From Kryptolebias marmoratus (lineage: Eukaryota; Chordata; Actinopteri; Cyprinodontiformes; Rivulidae), in the NCBI RefSeq assembly GCF_001649575.2, contig NC_051433.1, positions 21,434,238-21,498,237 of the forward strand: a stretch of DNA of 64,000 nucleotides, read 5' to 3'. This document shows positions 51,666 to 64,000 of this stretch, in pieces; position 1 is the first letter of the stretch; each line of letters opens with the position of its first letter. Made by a program: the position numbers and the translations under genes. Below the pieces are notes generated by a model, which saw nothing but the letters and a program-made list of their open reading frames with translations, had not been told where the DNA came from and ran no database searches.

Positions 51666-54600
51666 GTTATGATTGCCTGCATTTCATAGTGGTGGGCAGA
51701 ATTTGACTGTAAAGAAAAAAAAGATGTTTATGGAAGTGGATTATCAATCATAAAAAGTGAAACTAGTTTGTGTTTATGAAGGGTTTTTTTTTTCCAAGAC
51801 TCATTCAACTCTGTTTCAGCACTCTTTCACAAGACCAGTTTTCTGTGCTGAATACTTTTGTTTAAATTTGAATTTTAAAGCATTTCAACAAAATAAATCA
51901 AGTAAAACAAAAAAAAAGAAAAGCATGGATTGTAATGACAGCAATCTTTGCTCCGACTGCGGGGTGTACAGTACTGCATGTGTGTGTGTGTGTGTGGGGG
52001 GGAGTGAATAAGGTTGAGGACTACACGAGCATCACACCACTATCTCAAAGCGCCGATTTTATTTCTGCCCAGACACAAACCGAGCAGACAAAAAGCATAT
52101 CAGTGTAAAACAAAGTGCATCTCCCCTAGGCGGAAAGATATTGAAAATGAAATGGGCGAAAGCACCAAGCCCAGTGGAATCTCATGTGGAGCGTTTCAGA
52201 TTTCCATAGATATGCACAGTATTAACATTCAGCCGGGGTGTGTAATCTGCGGCTTGTTGCCTGATTCCACAGCCAAAGCATTATAGCGTGCCGCTCCTCT
52301 ATGTTTTCTTTCGGGTCGCCGGGCAGGTACAGCGGGTGTGTGCAAATGAAGAAATGCACTAAATTACACAGTTTACAAACTTAGATCCTCTCCTGTTCGT
52401 AAGGCACAGTTTGTTGCGTTAATCTCTCTTCAGCTTGCTGTTTTGTTTTTTGTTTATTTTTGCTTAAATTTCCAACTAATGTTCTCTCCACACCTCCTGT
52501 TCCTCCATACCTTGGTTCACTCTTTCTTTCATCTTTAGATCATTTCTGCTACAATGTCAATAAATCAACCTACTTTGTGCTCAATTCATCCTATTATAGA
52601 CAACAATGTAATTGAAAGCACCATAGTTGGCGGAGTAAGTTGTAATTTTTCCAAGTATTTATAGAGAAAAAGCCTCTGACAGACATTTAACAATATACCA
52701 GCCTCGTCCTCCTGGATTGTTTATTTTAAAAACAAGTGAAAGATGCTCTGTTTGCTGAAATGGCCAAGTTGGGTGGAAAGGATGTGAGTGAAAAGTTTGA
52801 ATTCAGGACCATTACCTGGTGGTGGTATTGACTGCAGGGTTCAAAGAACGGCCTTGGCACTAAGGTACCATTACAGCTCAATTGATCGGCCTGCACTTAA
52901 GTCTAAATCCCACCTTGTTGCACAAGCCATCGTCTCAGGATCCGGTGACCGAGATGCTTGTGTGCGTGTGTGTGTTTTGGGGGGGGAGGAAGGGGGAGGG
53001 GACACGTTCAATAAGGTAGAAAATTCATCTGTTCATCTAGTTTTTCAAGGTTGCTCTTTAACTCCCCTGGTCATCCGTTTCTCTGCATTTTTTTTTTCTT
53101 CCCTGCAGTCACTTTCATGGATAAATGTCCAAAATGATCAGACTCCCGGTGTGTGTTTCATGTGAGACACATGACCTGTCTGGTTGCACTGTTTCAGGTG
53201 CCACGGTCCTGCAAACACAACAGCAGGCTCCATGCAGAGGTACGCAAACATCATTTTACTTCTTAAACATAAATTTTTAGACACCTCCTGTTTCATGGCA
53301 CAGATAAATATGCCTGCAACATGCCCACATTGTAACCAAGTCATGTTGAATCAGTCTAGCAACCTCTTTATCTTAAGCAGATCTTCATCTAAGCTTTTAT
53401 TTGTTTGATAGAAAGGACAAAAGTTTAAATGTTTAAACATTACCTCACTACTACAAGTGTTTGCCCGTGGTTCCTGGTTTCCTTTATTTAAAATTCTGTC
53501 ATTTAAACCCCCAGATTGGACCATCCTCTGATAGGCAGAGACATAGTCCAGCCCGTAAATCTGCTGCATTCTAATAAAATGTTAAAAGGCCATTAAAAGT
53601 CAGCGTCCCTCTGCACTGAAAGATGGATGGAGGGGCAAAATGGAAACGAGACACTTTAGGATGACAGGATGTGCCGGTTCACCTTTTAGCAGGCTTTCTT
53701 CCTCTTTCTTCTCACACCAATCAGCAATTTCGGTACTTTTGTGCTATTTTTTTTTTAAATGTTTGCTGTCTGCAGCTCTCTTTTCCAATTAAAAGTAAAC
53801 ATTGTGATTCAGTGCAGAGAGGTGCAATCTTCATGTAGTGTTTTGTTTAGTGAGTAAGCTCTCGAAATTGAGCACACAGCAGTCTTTCACTCACACTTCA
53901 TGCTTTTTCGTGTGTGACTGGAACATCCTTGTAGATCTGGTGCTGTAAACCAAACCGATTGTTCCTCCTGTCATTTCATTCTCCATCTTTTAATTCTTCC
54001 ATTCTGAGCATCTCTCACCAGCTCTCATTCAACGTTCTTTCTTACACTCCCAGCCTGTATGGATCAAAATAAGAACAAGTACAGAGGAGACAACTGGTGA
54101 ACCACAGCAGGGCACAAGGGAGACGCCACAGCCTAACCTGGTAATAAAAGATGTTTCTGCATACCGAGCAACTGATCCCCCCACCCCCACCTCACCTCCC
54201 TGTCTGTACAGAGAATAAGAAAAGAAAAGAAAGCGCCGGGAACAACCTGTGCACAGCAGTGTATGCAAGCTCTTATTGGACTCTACTTCTGCAGAGCCAA
54301 ACAAAAGCAGAGAATGGCAGAGAACCTCAGCAGCCATTCATGTTGTTCTGTGCCCAAATTGTGATTAATGGGAAATAAAGAACCTTGATGTGACGCCTGC
54401 TTTGATTTTCTGTGAGCTCTGGCCTCCATGCAGCTGAAGTGGACCAGCAACCTGAGGGCCAACTTTGGGCATCATGACACTATCATCACAACTGCTTTCA
54501 TTTCATTTGAAACACAGGTAAAACAAGCAATAATAATAGCCTAAAATACATATTTTCCCCCTTTTTGGTGCACATTTATAAAAGTACAGAAACATCATTC

Positions 54601-57600
54601 ATGTCAACTAGATGATTAACTAGATAATTTTTTATGTTTATTTATTTGATTTACCCAAGTAAATTTCTTCATTTTCTAAATTTTTAGAAGGAACCTGGCC
54701 AAGAGAGTGGCCAGTTAAACAAAAAGAGAACACTTTTATTTTCTTTAAGCAGAGGAGAGAAAAAGAACAAAATGAAGAAAAAGGAAGAAGCTCGCAGATA
54801 AAAGCGTTGTAGACAGTGAACAGAGAGCAGGCTGAGATAAAGGAGGTGAAAGAGAAAGAGAGAAGTCAGGAAAATAGAGTGAGAACGAGCCGAGTGAGGA
54901 AGCTTGATCAATTGTTCATTTTACAAAGTCACTGAGACGTGTCAGCAGTGTCAATAAGTGAATTAATTTGTCTGCGAGTCTGCGGAGCATGACACCATCA
55001 CTCTGTGCTCCCCGTAGACAAGCAGGGCCTCTAACCCTCTCCTACACTCTCAAAAAGCAATTTCAAACAGAGATCGAGCGCAAATATTACAAACGGATCT
55101 GTTGACAGGGAATATTTTCACGTAATTACACCAGTTGTTGAACTCCAAATATGGAAGGCTTTTTTTAGGGAGGCTAGCATGTTTACATTAAAGTGGAGGA
55201 GAGTCCCAAAAAAATATGAGGTCATCGGAAAACTTTAAAAATCATTACATTTTTCAAGAAAAAGAGATACTTATGGTAGCAATTTTGAATATGTGCATTT
55301 GATTAACACAAAATCTAATTCATCTGTGATACAAAAAATATTTCAGGTAAATTTTGGGCTGACAGTGTGCTCCAATGCACACACACCACACACCACACAC
55401 ACACAAGAGTCATTCATCAGAGCAGCCATCCTTGGGGGAGGCTGTTGTACGCCAGTGAGTGACATCAGTCAACCATGAAGAGGGACCCTCTACCAATGGC
55501 CGCATGCTGTTTTCATTACAAAGCCATCACCTCCAGCACACACAGACACATTTACACACACTCACTCACTCCTCTGACAGATTCCTCCTCAGCCATGGCT
55601 ACCCATACTCCTCTCCACTGAAGCATTTCTCTTACACATTCATTCACTGCTGCTCCCCATTCAGCTAATACACACACTTTCCTGGTTTTTGTTTTTGCTG
55701 CTTGTCCACTTCCACCTCCTCCATCCCACAGGGTTAAAGCCACTTCCCTCTCCATGAACTATGCCATTTTATATTTTTTGGAGGTTTCCTGTGCCTGCCC
55801 TTGGCTTCCACGCCTCTGACCCACCCAGAAAGGCTCCGCGGGAGCTTTTCATAATCCCACAAACACACTCACACTGTCACTCGTGGTTACCCAGCACATC
55901 TGCCAGCTGCCAAAGGGGTGGGAGCAGGGGGGATGCACCGTCTCTGGAAGAGACAAACACGCACGCAGTGACAAACATGCACAGAGACACAAGTGGAAGC
56001 AGCAGATTGCATCCAAGGTGATAGATGGAGCACCGTGGGAAGGAACTGTGCCTGTTCAATTACAATCATTACTATCACTTAGGGAGATTTGTCATGGTCA
56101 AAGTGAGCCAGAGCTGCGGAGAAAATCACCTTGAGGCATGTGAAGTGAAAAGGTATTATTTTCCCTTTTTGCAAAAGGAGCACGACAACTTCAAAACTTT
56201 CTTTTGATTCCTAAAAACACAAGTTCTGCATTAGGTAATGACAGCCCTTCATTCTTGCACAAGTGATCCTTTAAACACTCTTGGTTCTTATTCACTCTAA
56301 AATTTTAGAGCAAGAACTTGGAATGCCCCTGTTGTGTCTGTCACCGTCTTCTCCGGCCTGGAAATGAAGAAGCGAGAGTGTGAGCGAGTTCAGACAGAGC
56401 CAGAACTGGGAGTCAGGATGGAGTTGGTGCGGGAAACCAAGGCTTTGCTGTCAGTGACTCACTGACTGAGAATGAAAGGACACTCAGCTGAGCTGTGAGG
56501 AGGCAAAATGAGAATGCACCCTGTCTGGACCTGCTGGAACCTGCTCTGAAGAAGTAACTGATGTGACGAAGGAAAAAGGTTTGGGAATTTGTAGACAGGA
56601 GCCCTGAAAATTGTGCTTTAAGTCTATTTATTCACAGTGATGGATGTAAACAAGTGCGCAGTGTATACACAAGCAGCCTGATCCTGTTTTCAGCTGGAGG
56701 GGATAAATAAAAAGCCTAAACTCAGCAGATTTGCTCCAAACAACCACATACACAGTCAGCACCATATCATATTTTTTACTCTTTCTCACCACAGGTCATG
56801 ACCTCTGTTCACTTGTGGTTTCGCTCAGTGACAAGAAACCAACACACTGCGCTCACACTCATTGATCTCCTCTCTCTCCCTCCTCCATTAGAGCCATGAA
56901 TCTCCTGCTCATGAAGACGCATCGGACCCTTCTTGTTTTTTATTTATCTTTCTCTGAGTGGTATTTTCCTCTGCTGCTGCATGACATAAACCCATGCTCT
57001 CTGACTCATCACACCCAGAAGCTGACTGGCTTGAAAAGCTGTTTGGGACATAGTCACTTCCCAATGAGAGGCTTTTGTTCCATCTCTCTTCTACCATGAC
57101 ATCAAATAATGACACTAATCTTCTTTTCTGGTCTTTCTTTTTTTTTTCTGTTTTTGCCTTTTCTCTCCTGATCACAGTCAATCTGTTAGCATGTGTGTAG
57201 GTGAGCACCAATCTGTTGCTCTGCCGTCACATCATCAGTTATAGATGCCTTATCTCTGCTTATTTATCTGGTCTATGTGTCCTACGATGCCCGTCACTCA
57301 CCCATAGCCTCTTCCAAACACATGTTTTGTGAGATTCCATTATTGGAAGTGCTTGTCATTAGTTACACATCTTTTTTTTTATCAGTTTCTCCCCCCCACC
57401 ACCACTACCTCATCTCTCACAAAAATCTGTCTCTCCGGCTCATTTCTCTCGCCTCGGTGCTCTCCTCGTGGTCGCCTCTCTGCTTGGCGCGTCCTCATGC
57501 ACAGTCACAAATGCACACAATCCATTCCCCGACCAATCATCCTGAGCAGCCCTCTGTGAGGCAGGAGGATATAGGTGGCACGTAAAGCTGAATTGGCAGC

Positions 57601-57937
57601 TGAGGATACCGCTGCTGCTTATAGGAGCTGCTGGGAATCAAATGAGAGAGTAATCGTGTGAATAGTGTGTGTATGTAAGTGCCCCCCACCTCACACACAC
57701 ACCCCATACAGGTGTGTGTGAGTCAGTCAGTTCATGGCGACAGGGTGTCAGGATGGAGAGACAGTGAGTGAGAGTGAGAGTAATCTCCCCCAGGATTAAG
57801 AGTGCTGCTCCTGTGTTAATGTGACTGTCAATGAGAATTAAGTCCGAGGACAGATCCTTTTCACCAGCCTCCCCACACCCCGCACCCTCTCCTGTCCACC
57901 CTAATAACAGCACTTTCTGTGGAGTGCCAGGGGAAAG

Positions 57938-57957
57938 AGAGAGAGAGAGAGAGAGAA
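57938..57957 (+). repeat. (GA)n microsatellite
   Basis: Short GA run of about ten units. Confidence 0.9.
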
Positions 57958-58160
57958 AACAATGGGGAAATAATTACACTCTCTCAATACAGTACAAATT
58001 GCAGAGCTGAGCTGTGGGATACCAAGGACGGGGGAGAGGGGGGTGGAGGGGTGTAGAGAGGGAGGGACGAGACAAGGATGACTAACAATTACAACACGAT
58101 AGGGGTTGGGTCTCATTACTGCGCCCATTAACATGCACCAAGTAATTTTCGCCTCTTGGT

Positions 58161-58187
58161 TTGTGTGTGTGTGTATGTGTACAAGCA

Positions 58188-58220
<33 letters not shown>

Positions 58221-58254
58221 GAGAGAGAGGGAGAGAAAGAGAGGTGTGTGTGTG
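58161..58254 (+). repeat. Compound (TG)n / (GA)n microsatellite
   Basis: TG run (58161-58174), then an interrupted GA run (58188-58242), then a short TG run. It lies just beside the candidate promoter region. Confidence 0.95.
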
Positions 58255-58299
58255 TTGCTTCTGTGTGTGCGTCCAACAGAGTGTGACGATTAGGTTCTG

Positions 58300-59480
58300 C
58301 ATCACACCTCCCAGCCTCCGTGCGCAATCTGCCCGGAGAACCCTGATTTTTTTTTCTTTTTGTTTTTTTTTTCTCCTCCCATATGCCTGAGCTCCGTGCG
58401 CTCTCCTCGCCGTTCCCAGTCCCGCTTATTTAACCTCTCCCTGTGATTAAAAAAAAAACACTGCATCAATCCCACCTCGAGCTTTCCTTATCTCATCAGC
58501 AGCACGCGCTACACACAGTGAGGCAAAACCGCTTTGAACATGGACTCATCATCTGTGCCGTTTTTACGCAAGGATATCTGAGAGGACGCAAAGATCGGCG
58601 CGGCTTTCTTTGGAAAATCCAGCTGTTTTTTTTCTTTTTTTTTTCTTGAACAAAGAAAATGTTTTTGCTACACTGTGACTGACGAATGTTAGAGTCTCAG
58701 AATCATCCGTTACCACCCATTCTCTACCTGTTTGCATGAAAAAATAGGACAAAGTCTTGATCTTGTTTCATATTGACGGGGAGCTGTGAAAACACAAGAA
58801 GAATTAAACAGAGTCTAATAAAATTAGATACAGAGTATGAAAGGAGGGGTAAATAAATGCCACCTTACCCAAATCTATAACCTCGATGTCATTATCTCTG
58901 GCACGTGTAACAAATCCAAGTGAGAATAGTGGAGCACTTTTGCCACTTTCGGCTTCAACTCCACTGGTTATTGTTTCCCCAAAATTGAAGAGCCAATCCG
59001 TCTGAGCCTCCTGTCCAGATCCAACTCAGACAGAGAAGATAATAAAAGTGGGGTAAAAAAAACAGTAAAGGAGGCTGCTACAGCCCAAAAACGACGACCC
59101 AAAAACAGACTTCGCGCAAAAGCGGCTTAGTGTTCCAGTTTGCCACCATCGCCTCTCCGAGTCCCATCTGAAGACCAGGCTGAGGAAAAAGTAACGAGAA
59201 GTGCGTAATTTCCCCCCCAACCACCCCCCAACGAAAAAAGCGGCATCTGAACACTCCACACAAGTTCATAACCCTCCTCCTCCTCCTTCCACACCTACTT
59301 GAGCGTGTCACGATGAGGCGCTTTTAGCCGGCGGAGAAATGCGAGTGATGGGGATGCGGGAGGCAGACTCGGCTCTCCCGTCGCTCCTCCCGAGCACGGA
59401 TCGATTGGACATGAGGAATGCGATGCTAGCCCGTCCTCCCCATTCAGAACACGTGCAACAGCGCCCGCCCAGTTCACCAT
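58300..59480 (-). promoter_or_regulatory. CpG-enriched region, candidate promoter/5' exon of the TAFA gene
   Basis: CpG dinucleotides are clearly denser here (for example 59290-59465) than in the surrounding AT-rich DNA. A TATA-like ttaaataa reads on the minus strand at about 58428-58435. A reasonable minus-strand donor, TTTGG|GTAAGG, lies near 58867, which would fit a 5' UTR exon in 58870-59480. Other weaker donors exist near 59295 and 59528, so the exon cannot be fixed from sequence. A plus-strand start in the same region cannot be excluded. Confidence 0.3.
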
Positions 59481-59495
59481 CACCCCTGTACACCA

Positions 59496-59513
59496 CCCCC
59501 CCCCCCCCCCCCC
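59496..59513 (+). repeat. Poly-C tract (18 C)
   Basis: Homopolymer after caccaccctgt-type sequence at the edge of the CpG-rich block; could adopt G-quadruplex-like structure on the other strand. Confidence 0.9.
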
Positions 59514-59968
59514 TTCACCGTCTCACTGATGTCATGTAGTACACAAGTAGCCTGGACTGAAGGTCCAAGGAGAAATGGAATACATCACAAGTTCATCTAC
59601 GGTGGAGGATAATGAGGGAACTGGTATCATAATTGTGGTGCATGAAACAAATTGCAGATTAGGTTAATTATCCATGTTTTTGTTTTTTTGTTTTTTACTG
59701 GGGAATTAGTGATCCAGACCGGCTTTCAAGCGTGAACCTTCACTCGTCATCATTTCATTACTTGCTTGAAGACGTGCGCGCGCGTGTGTGTGTGAGATAT
59801 AGAGAGCTGAGGCGGAGGGGGGTGTCTGATCCCTGACGGACCTTTGTTCCTGCAGAAACTGACAGCTGCAGGACTCAGAGACCCATAATAGACCGCCTCA
59901 TCTTCTCTTCGCTCATGTTACACATATCAACACTTGATGCTCATAGCACGGATGATGTAAGTCACCCC

Positions 59969-60098
59969 NNNNNNNNNNNNNNNNNNNNNNNNNNNNNNNN
60001 NNNNNNNNNNNNNNNNNNNNNNNNNNNNNNNNNNNNNNNNNNNNNNNNNNNNNNNNNNNNNNNNNNNNNNNNNNNNNNNNNNNNNNNNNNNNNNNNNN
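59969..60098. other. Assembly gap (130 N)
   Basis: Run of undetermined bases immediately followed by a CA microsatellite, so the missing sequence is probably more CA repeat. A single undetermined base also occurs at 7168. Confidence 0.99.

Positions 60099-60140
<42 letters not shown>
60099..60140 (+). repeat. (CA)n microsatellite at the gap edge
   Basis: About 21 CA units; the left end is lost in the gap. Confidence 0.97.
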
Positions 60141-60143
<3 letters not shown>

Positions 60144-60349
60144 CACCACCACCAAGATGTTAAACCGAATTTAATCACCGCAGCCTCTCCGTTACGCACC
60201 AGGAGACAAGCCTATCAATTATTCCATCCCAGAATATTCCGGCGTGTTGATGGCGATTGATTGTTCTGCGCTGTATTTGCAGTCATTAAGACTTAGAGGA
60301 GATCGAAGTCCACTAACGACCCGAGGTGAGAGGGATCCGATCCGTTCAG

Positions 60350-60404
<55 letters not shown>
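60350..60404 (+). repeat. (TC)n microsatellite
   Basis: About 27 TC units following gatg; it produces artificial Ser-Leu and Arg-Glu open frames. Confidence 0.97.
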
Positions 60405-60409
<5 letters not shown>

Positions 60410-63108
60410 TTTTTGTTGCCAGCGCTGCTTGGCCACACAGTGCACCCGGTGTCAACTAAACAAGCAAAACTTAACAAAAACAGGGGGGCACGCACAGTTT
60501 TTAGTACTACCCCCAAAGAAGGATGCCTTTATAAAGGATTTAATAATGCTTTATAAATACGTTTGTTATGAATTTGCTTTACAAATCAATAACAATCACT
60601 TTTAAAACAGTTATAAATACACATACAGTGGGGCATTAGACTTGATTCCCAGTCACGTTCACACTTTCATGCATGTGACCAAAACATCTTCTGTGAACCA
60701 GGCTTACAAAAACCCTAACGACCCTCAGGGGGGAATGGAGGGGGAGTAATTTGCATGCGATTTCAACTTGCTTTAAAGGAGCACCTTGTTGCATTGTAAA
60801 AGTTTGGAACTACATACAGTTTTTTAAACTGAAAAAGCTCCTTGGATGAGAAGTGAAACATAAAAAACTAACTCCAGCTGCCTTCTGTTTGAAACTCCCA
60901 GAAGCTATAAAGCCCCATTCATACACTGAAACAGGCTCACTATTTGACATGATCAAGTGTCGTACTTTAATTCATTCAGGTAACAGTGATTTATTGTTTA
61001 GCTTAATTTTTAACTAAATAACCTCACACACCAAAACAAACCTTGTCCATACAACTGCTGATAAACTAAACAACTATTGATAAATGTTTAATATTTAAAG
61101 TCTAAGTTATGGAGAAATGAACAGAAGTACAGCACTTGATCTTGTCAAAAAGCCACCCTACTTCACTGTATGAGCTGTGTTATAAACATATTTTATAAAT
61201 GATTGTTAAGGCTTTATAAACTGTTCACAAGCCAATTAATAACCTTTTTAATAAAGCATTAAGACATCTTTCATAAGGGAGCCCTATTGGTAAGTAGTTG
61301 CCAGTTTTTGATTTTTTTGATTTTTTTGTTTGTTTATTAAATTTGTGTGGCTCTGACCTCAACATCCGTGGAGCTCATTTTTTTCCACCAAATACAATGA
61401 AAAAGAAACCAAAAACGTGAAAATGTGTTTGTTTTCAACCAATAAATCTTTGCTTGAATCTATTACAAATCGATCAGTTTGAAGTGGGAACAGATTAGGC
61501 ATTGATGCAAGAGGTGAGGAGCTCCAGGTCTCAGCACCACGGACAGCTCCACACTCTGAGTTTAAAGCTTGGAGGCAAGAACATCCAAAAGTATCGTTTA
61601 AATGTGTAAAAGGGAATAAAGGCTGATGTTCTGTTGACTGATCCTGTATCTGCGTGTCCCAGTGGGATTCGGGGGAGGGGGGGGGGTCTTTTCTATCAGC
61701 TAATGGAGGCAACAACCTGCAGCACTTATCTCATCTCCTCCTTTGTCTGATAGTATCAGTGGAAACCGCATCATGTGACGCAAACACTTTCCCTGATGCT
61801 GATGAACGGCGTAAAATTTAATTTACCTGTTTTTATACATTACAGAGCCATCTTAAAATGATTTTAGATTCTAAACAGAAATGGCATGTCAAAGGCTACA
61901 TAATCCTGCTCATGTGTTGTGGTTTTGTAGGGAGGCGAAAGAAGAAAAAAAAAAAGTTAAAATATGGGCTCCTGTTGTGTCGTGTAACATAGAAGCAGGG
62001 TAATAGATCTCATCTGAAATTATTTGCCCAGGGGAGTGAAAGCATAGGAGTAATATCTGCTCACAACTTGAGGTACATTTCTTGCTCTTAGATCAATATT
62101 CTTACATTAATTCCTCCTGGTTTTTTTTATTATTATTATTCATATATCTGGTGTGTAGATGTCTGGAAAAGTGGCCAAGTAAGATGAGCAGACTGTGATA
62201 GATTTTATTCAGCAGGGAGAGAGAAGTGTTGTCTTTAAAGATAAACATTGGATTATGACAGATAAAGGAAGAAAATGCAAAGAGACACGACTGCAAGATC
62301 AGGACAGTAATCAAGTGTGGCTGCAAAAATAAGAACCAGAAAGTTCAGGCTACATTCAATTCCTCTCTAGGAGTTTTACATTTTTAAAGTGAATGCCTGC
62401 TCGACAGAATAAAGAGGACTCTGAATGCAGCTTCCTTCTTCAAGACTTTGTTGGGAATCTTTCCTGGAGCGCTAAAACCTTTATGAAGGACAAATAAGTT
62501 AACTAATTCCACATTTCTGCTGGAAATATGACAGCCCTGATGGAAATCTTTCTAACTGAAACAGAATCAAGACCTGAGGCACAAAGTGGAAGGCCTGTTA
62601 GTTCAGAAAATGTAAAAGCATCCCCACTAATTAGGCTAATGTACACACTATATGCCTCACACCTTTAATAACTATAGTTTCCGATGCCTTTTTTTACTCT
62701 TTTGCGGATTCTCCTCCAAAGCCTGATTTGGTCATCTTATTCACACTCTGTAAGAAGCACAGACTTATTGGTTCCTCTGCTTTTTTATCCCCAAGTAAAG
62801 AGATTCTTCATTTCTTTACGAGGTCACTGGCAGCAACCCGAGCAGGGCCATAAATAGTGTCCATCCCAGACGGGCTCGGTGTCTGTCAATATCCAGAAAG
62901 TTCAAACACAACATCCGCACAGGAGCCCCACTGCTGACAGCAACTTGGCTTATAGAAGCAAACGCCACTGAAAAAATAAACAGTATTCATAAGACCTTTG
63001 GGGGTATTTTTGTGAATCCATTATTTTTACAGTCAACACCTCGGAGCTCAGTCAGTCATGGGCAGTCAGAGCGCAAGACTCAAGTCTAGCCTGATGTGTG
63101 GTGTTGTA

Positions 63109-63124
63109 CTGCCCCCATGTGGCC
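63109..63124 (-). promoter_or_regulatory. Weak CTCF-like motif
   Basis: Minus strand ggccacatgggggcag resembles the CTCF core with about two differences. Confidence 0.2.
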
Positions 63125-63510
63125 TAGACTAGTCACTGTCATGCCTATAATTTTTAATTCAATTTGAGGTCATGCAACTTTATTATGATGACAGGGAACA
63201 CAGATCACTTTCTCCTTCTTACATCCAAACTCAGAAAACAATAAAACACCAAACAAAAAGCCATGTGGCATCAGCAGGAAGTGCTAAAACAGGAGGTTAG
63301 ACCTAAAAAAAAGATTGATTAAACTATGACAAATTAAACCATTGATGCTTGATGTGGCCTGCACAGAAAGGAACATGTTTAACTTTTTTTCTTTCAAAAT
63401 GTCTTTATTTCAAAATAGTATGCTTCTCTTCAAATTCAAATTGCAAACATTTCAAGCAAAGTCAAAAACTAAAGAGGTCACAATCAGATAAGCAGTGTTA
63501 TAGATAAACA

Positions 63511-64000
63511 CAGTGCCTATAAAAAGTATTACTTCACCCCTTTTGATGTTTTATGTTTTTATTGCCATCATAAATCAACCATGGTCAATATAAATTGGCC
63601 TTTTTAAACAATATAAGAAAAAAAAAATACTTTTGTCAATGTTAAGTTTATAAATGTGACGGTGACTAAATGTGACTGTATACTTACCCCTTTAAAGTGA
63701 CAGTCTTAATTTGGCAAATGGCATGTGGAAGACCCTGTGGTCGAAGGTTTTCTTCAACAGAGTCTCTGTTTGCCACTCTCCCATAAAGCTCAGACAGGTG
63801 AAGAACCAGGACAACAGTCTCTCCCATCTGACCTGCTGAAGCCTGGACCTCCTTCAGAGAGCTCACAGGTGTCTCGGTGGTCTCTCTCACTATTCTCCTT
63901 CTTCATGATCACTCAGTTTGTGAGGACGACCTGCTCCTGGTAGATTTTTTTTTACATGTCCCATATTCCTTCCATCCCTTGATGGATTTAACAGAACTTT
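63511..64000 (+). mobile_element. DNA transposon, left end, running off the window
   Basis: Begins cagtgcctataaaaagtatt followed by acttcacccc and gatgttttatgtttttattg, the known terminal repeat of an abundant fish DNA transposon. It continues with segments such as cctccttcagagagctcaca and ttccatcccttgatggattt that match its antisense body as I remember it. The superfamily (Tc1/mariner-like or other) is not certain. The right end is outside the window. Confidence 0.6.

Larger units (their letters stand above)
47293..58300 (-). other. Region upstream of the first coding exon; probable first intron or introns of the TAFA gene
   Basis: Because an acceptor precedes the start codon, a non-coding exon must lie to the right, so most of this stretch should be intron. 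It holds CA microsatellites (48692-48728, 49093-49118), a retroposon-like tail at 48080-48178, a CTCF-like motif at 49506-49519, a reverse copy of the dispersed repeat at 51425-51665 and long unique-looking stretches. No protein-coding exon could be supported. Confidence 0.5.
59530..63510. other. Non-coding DNA right of the candidate promoter
   Basis: Contains the assembly gap, CA and TC microsatellites, and AT-rich unique-looking sequence. No coding exon was recognised. The longest open frame (61359-61715, minus) matches nothing I know and has no flanking splice sites of note. Confidence 0.6.

Noticed and set aside
59913..60199. Several frames across the gap
   Set aside because: They are artefacts of N bases and the CA/TG run.
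60219..60556. Arg-Glu and Ser-Leu rich frames
   Set aside because: They are produced by the TC microsatellite.

Overview
This is vertebrate nuclear DNA, almost certainly from a teleost fish. It has spliced exons with GT/AG boundaries, long non-coding introns, many CA/TG/GA microsatellites, and typical fish transposon debris: a Rex3/RTE-like LINE 3' end with its GATG tail, L2-like LINE fragments, hAT elements and a hAT MITE, and a DNA transposon starting with cagtgcctataaaaagtatt. Nothing bacterial, viral or CRISPR-like was seen.

One protein-coding gene can be supported, on the minus strand. It is a member of the TAFA (FAM19A) family of small secreted neuropeptide/chemokine-like proteins. Four coding exons join with matching phases: 47177-47291 (start codon and signal peptide), 39008-39163, 27023-27147 and 24080-24091 (only Val-Thr-Arg-stop). 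The product is 135 residues. It has a predicted signal peptide of about 29 residues and the ten-cysteine TAFA signature with exactly the family spacing. Paralog choice is uncertain: the second coding exon looks most like TAFA4, the third has TAFA2/TAFA3-like positions, and the C-terminus KTTKVTR fits TAFA3/4. Introns are about 8.0, 11.9 and 2.9 kb. The start codon lies one base after a strong splice acceptor, so at least one untranslated 5' exon must lie further right. The CpG-enriched stretch at about 58.3-59.5 kb is the best promoter candidate, but this is inference.

Layout: 1-3.0 kb holds a nest of degenerate hAT-type repeats with two transposase N-terminal remnants on opposite strands. 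3-23.5 kb is intergenic DNA downstream of the gene, with a LINE fragment, a striking 25-bp perfect hairpin, diverged repeats and several stretches that look like conserved regulatory DNA. 23.5-47.3 kb is the TAFA gene body. 47.3-59.5 kb is its probable 5' untranslated region, first intron and promoter. 59.5-64 kb is upstream DNA with an assembly gap inside a CA microsatellite and the start of a DNA transposon at the right edge.

The most interesting unexplained items are: an unnamed dispersed repeat family with at least seven copies in both orientations, one of them about 50 bp from the last splice acceptor; the hairpin carrying two AP-1-like sites; a duplicated ~165-bp intronic block; and a textbook MITE-in-LINE insertion with a near-perfect 8-bp target duplication. 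Paralog comparisons and repeat family names are from memory, not from a search.
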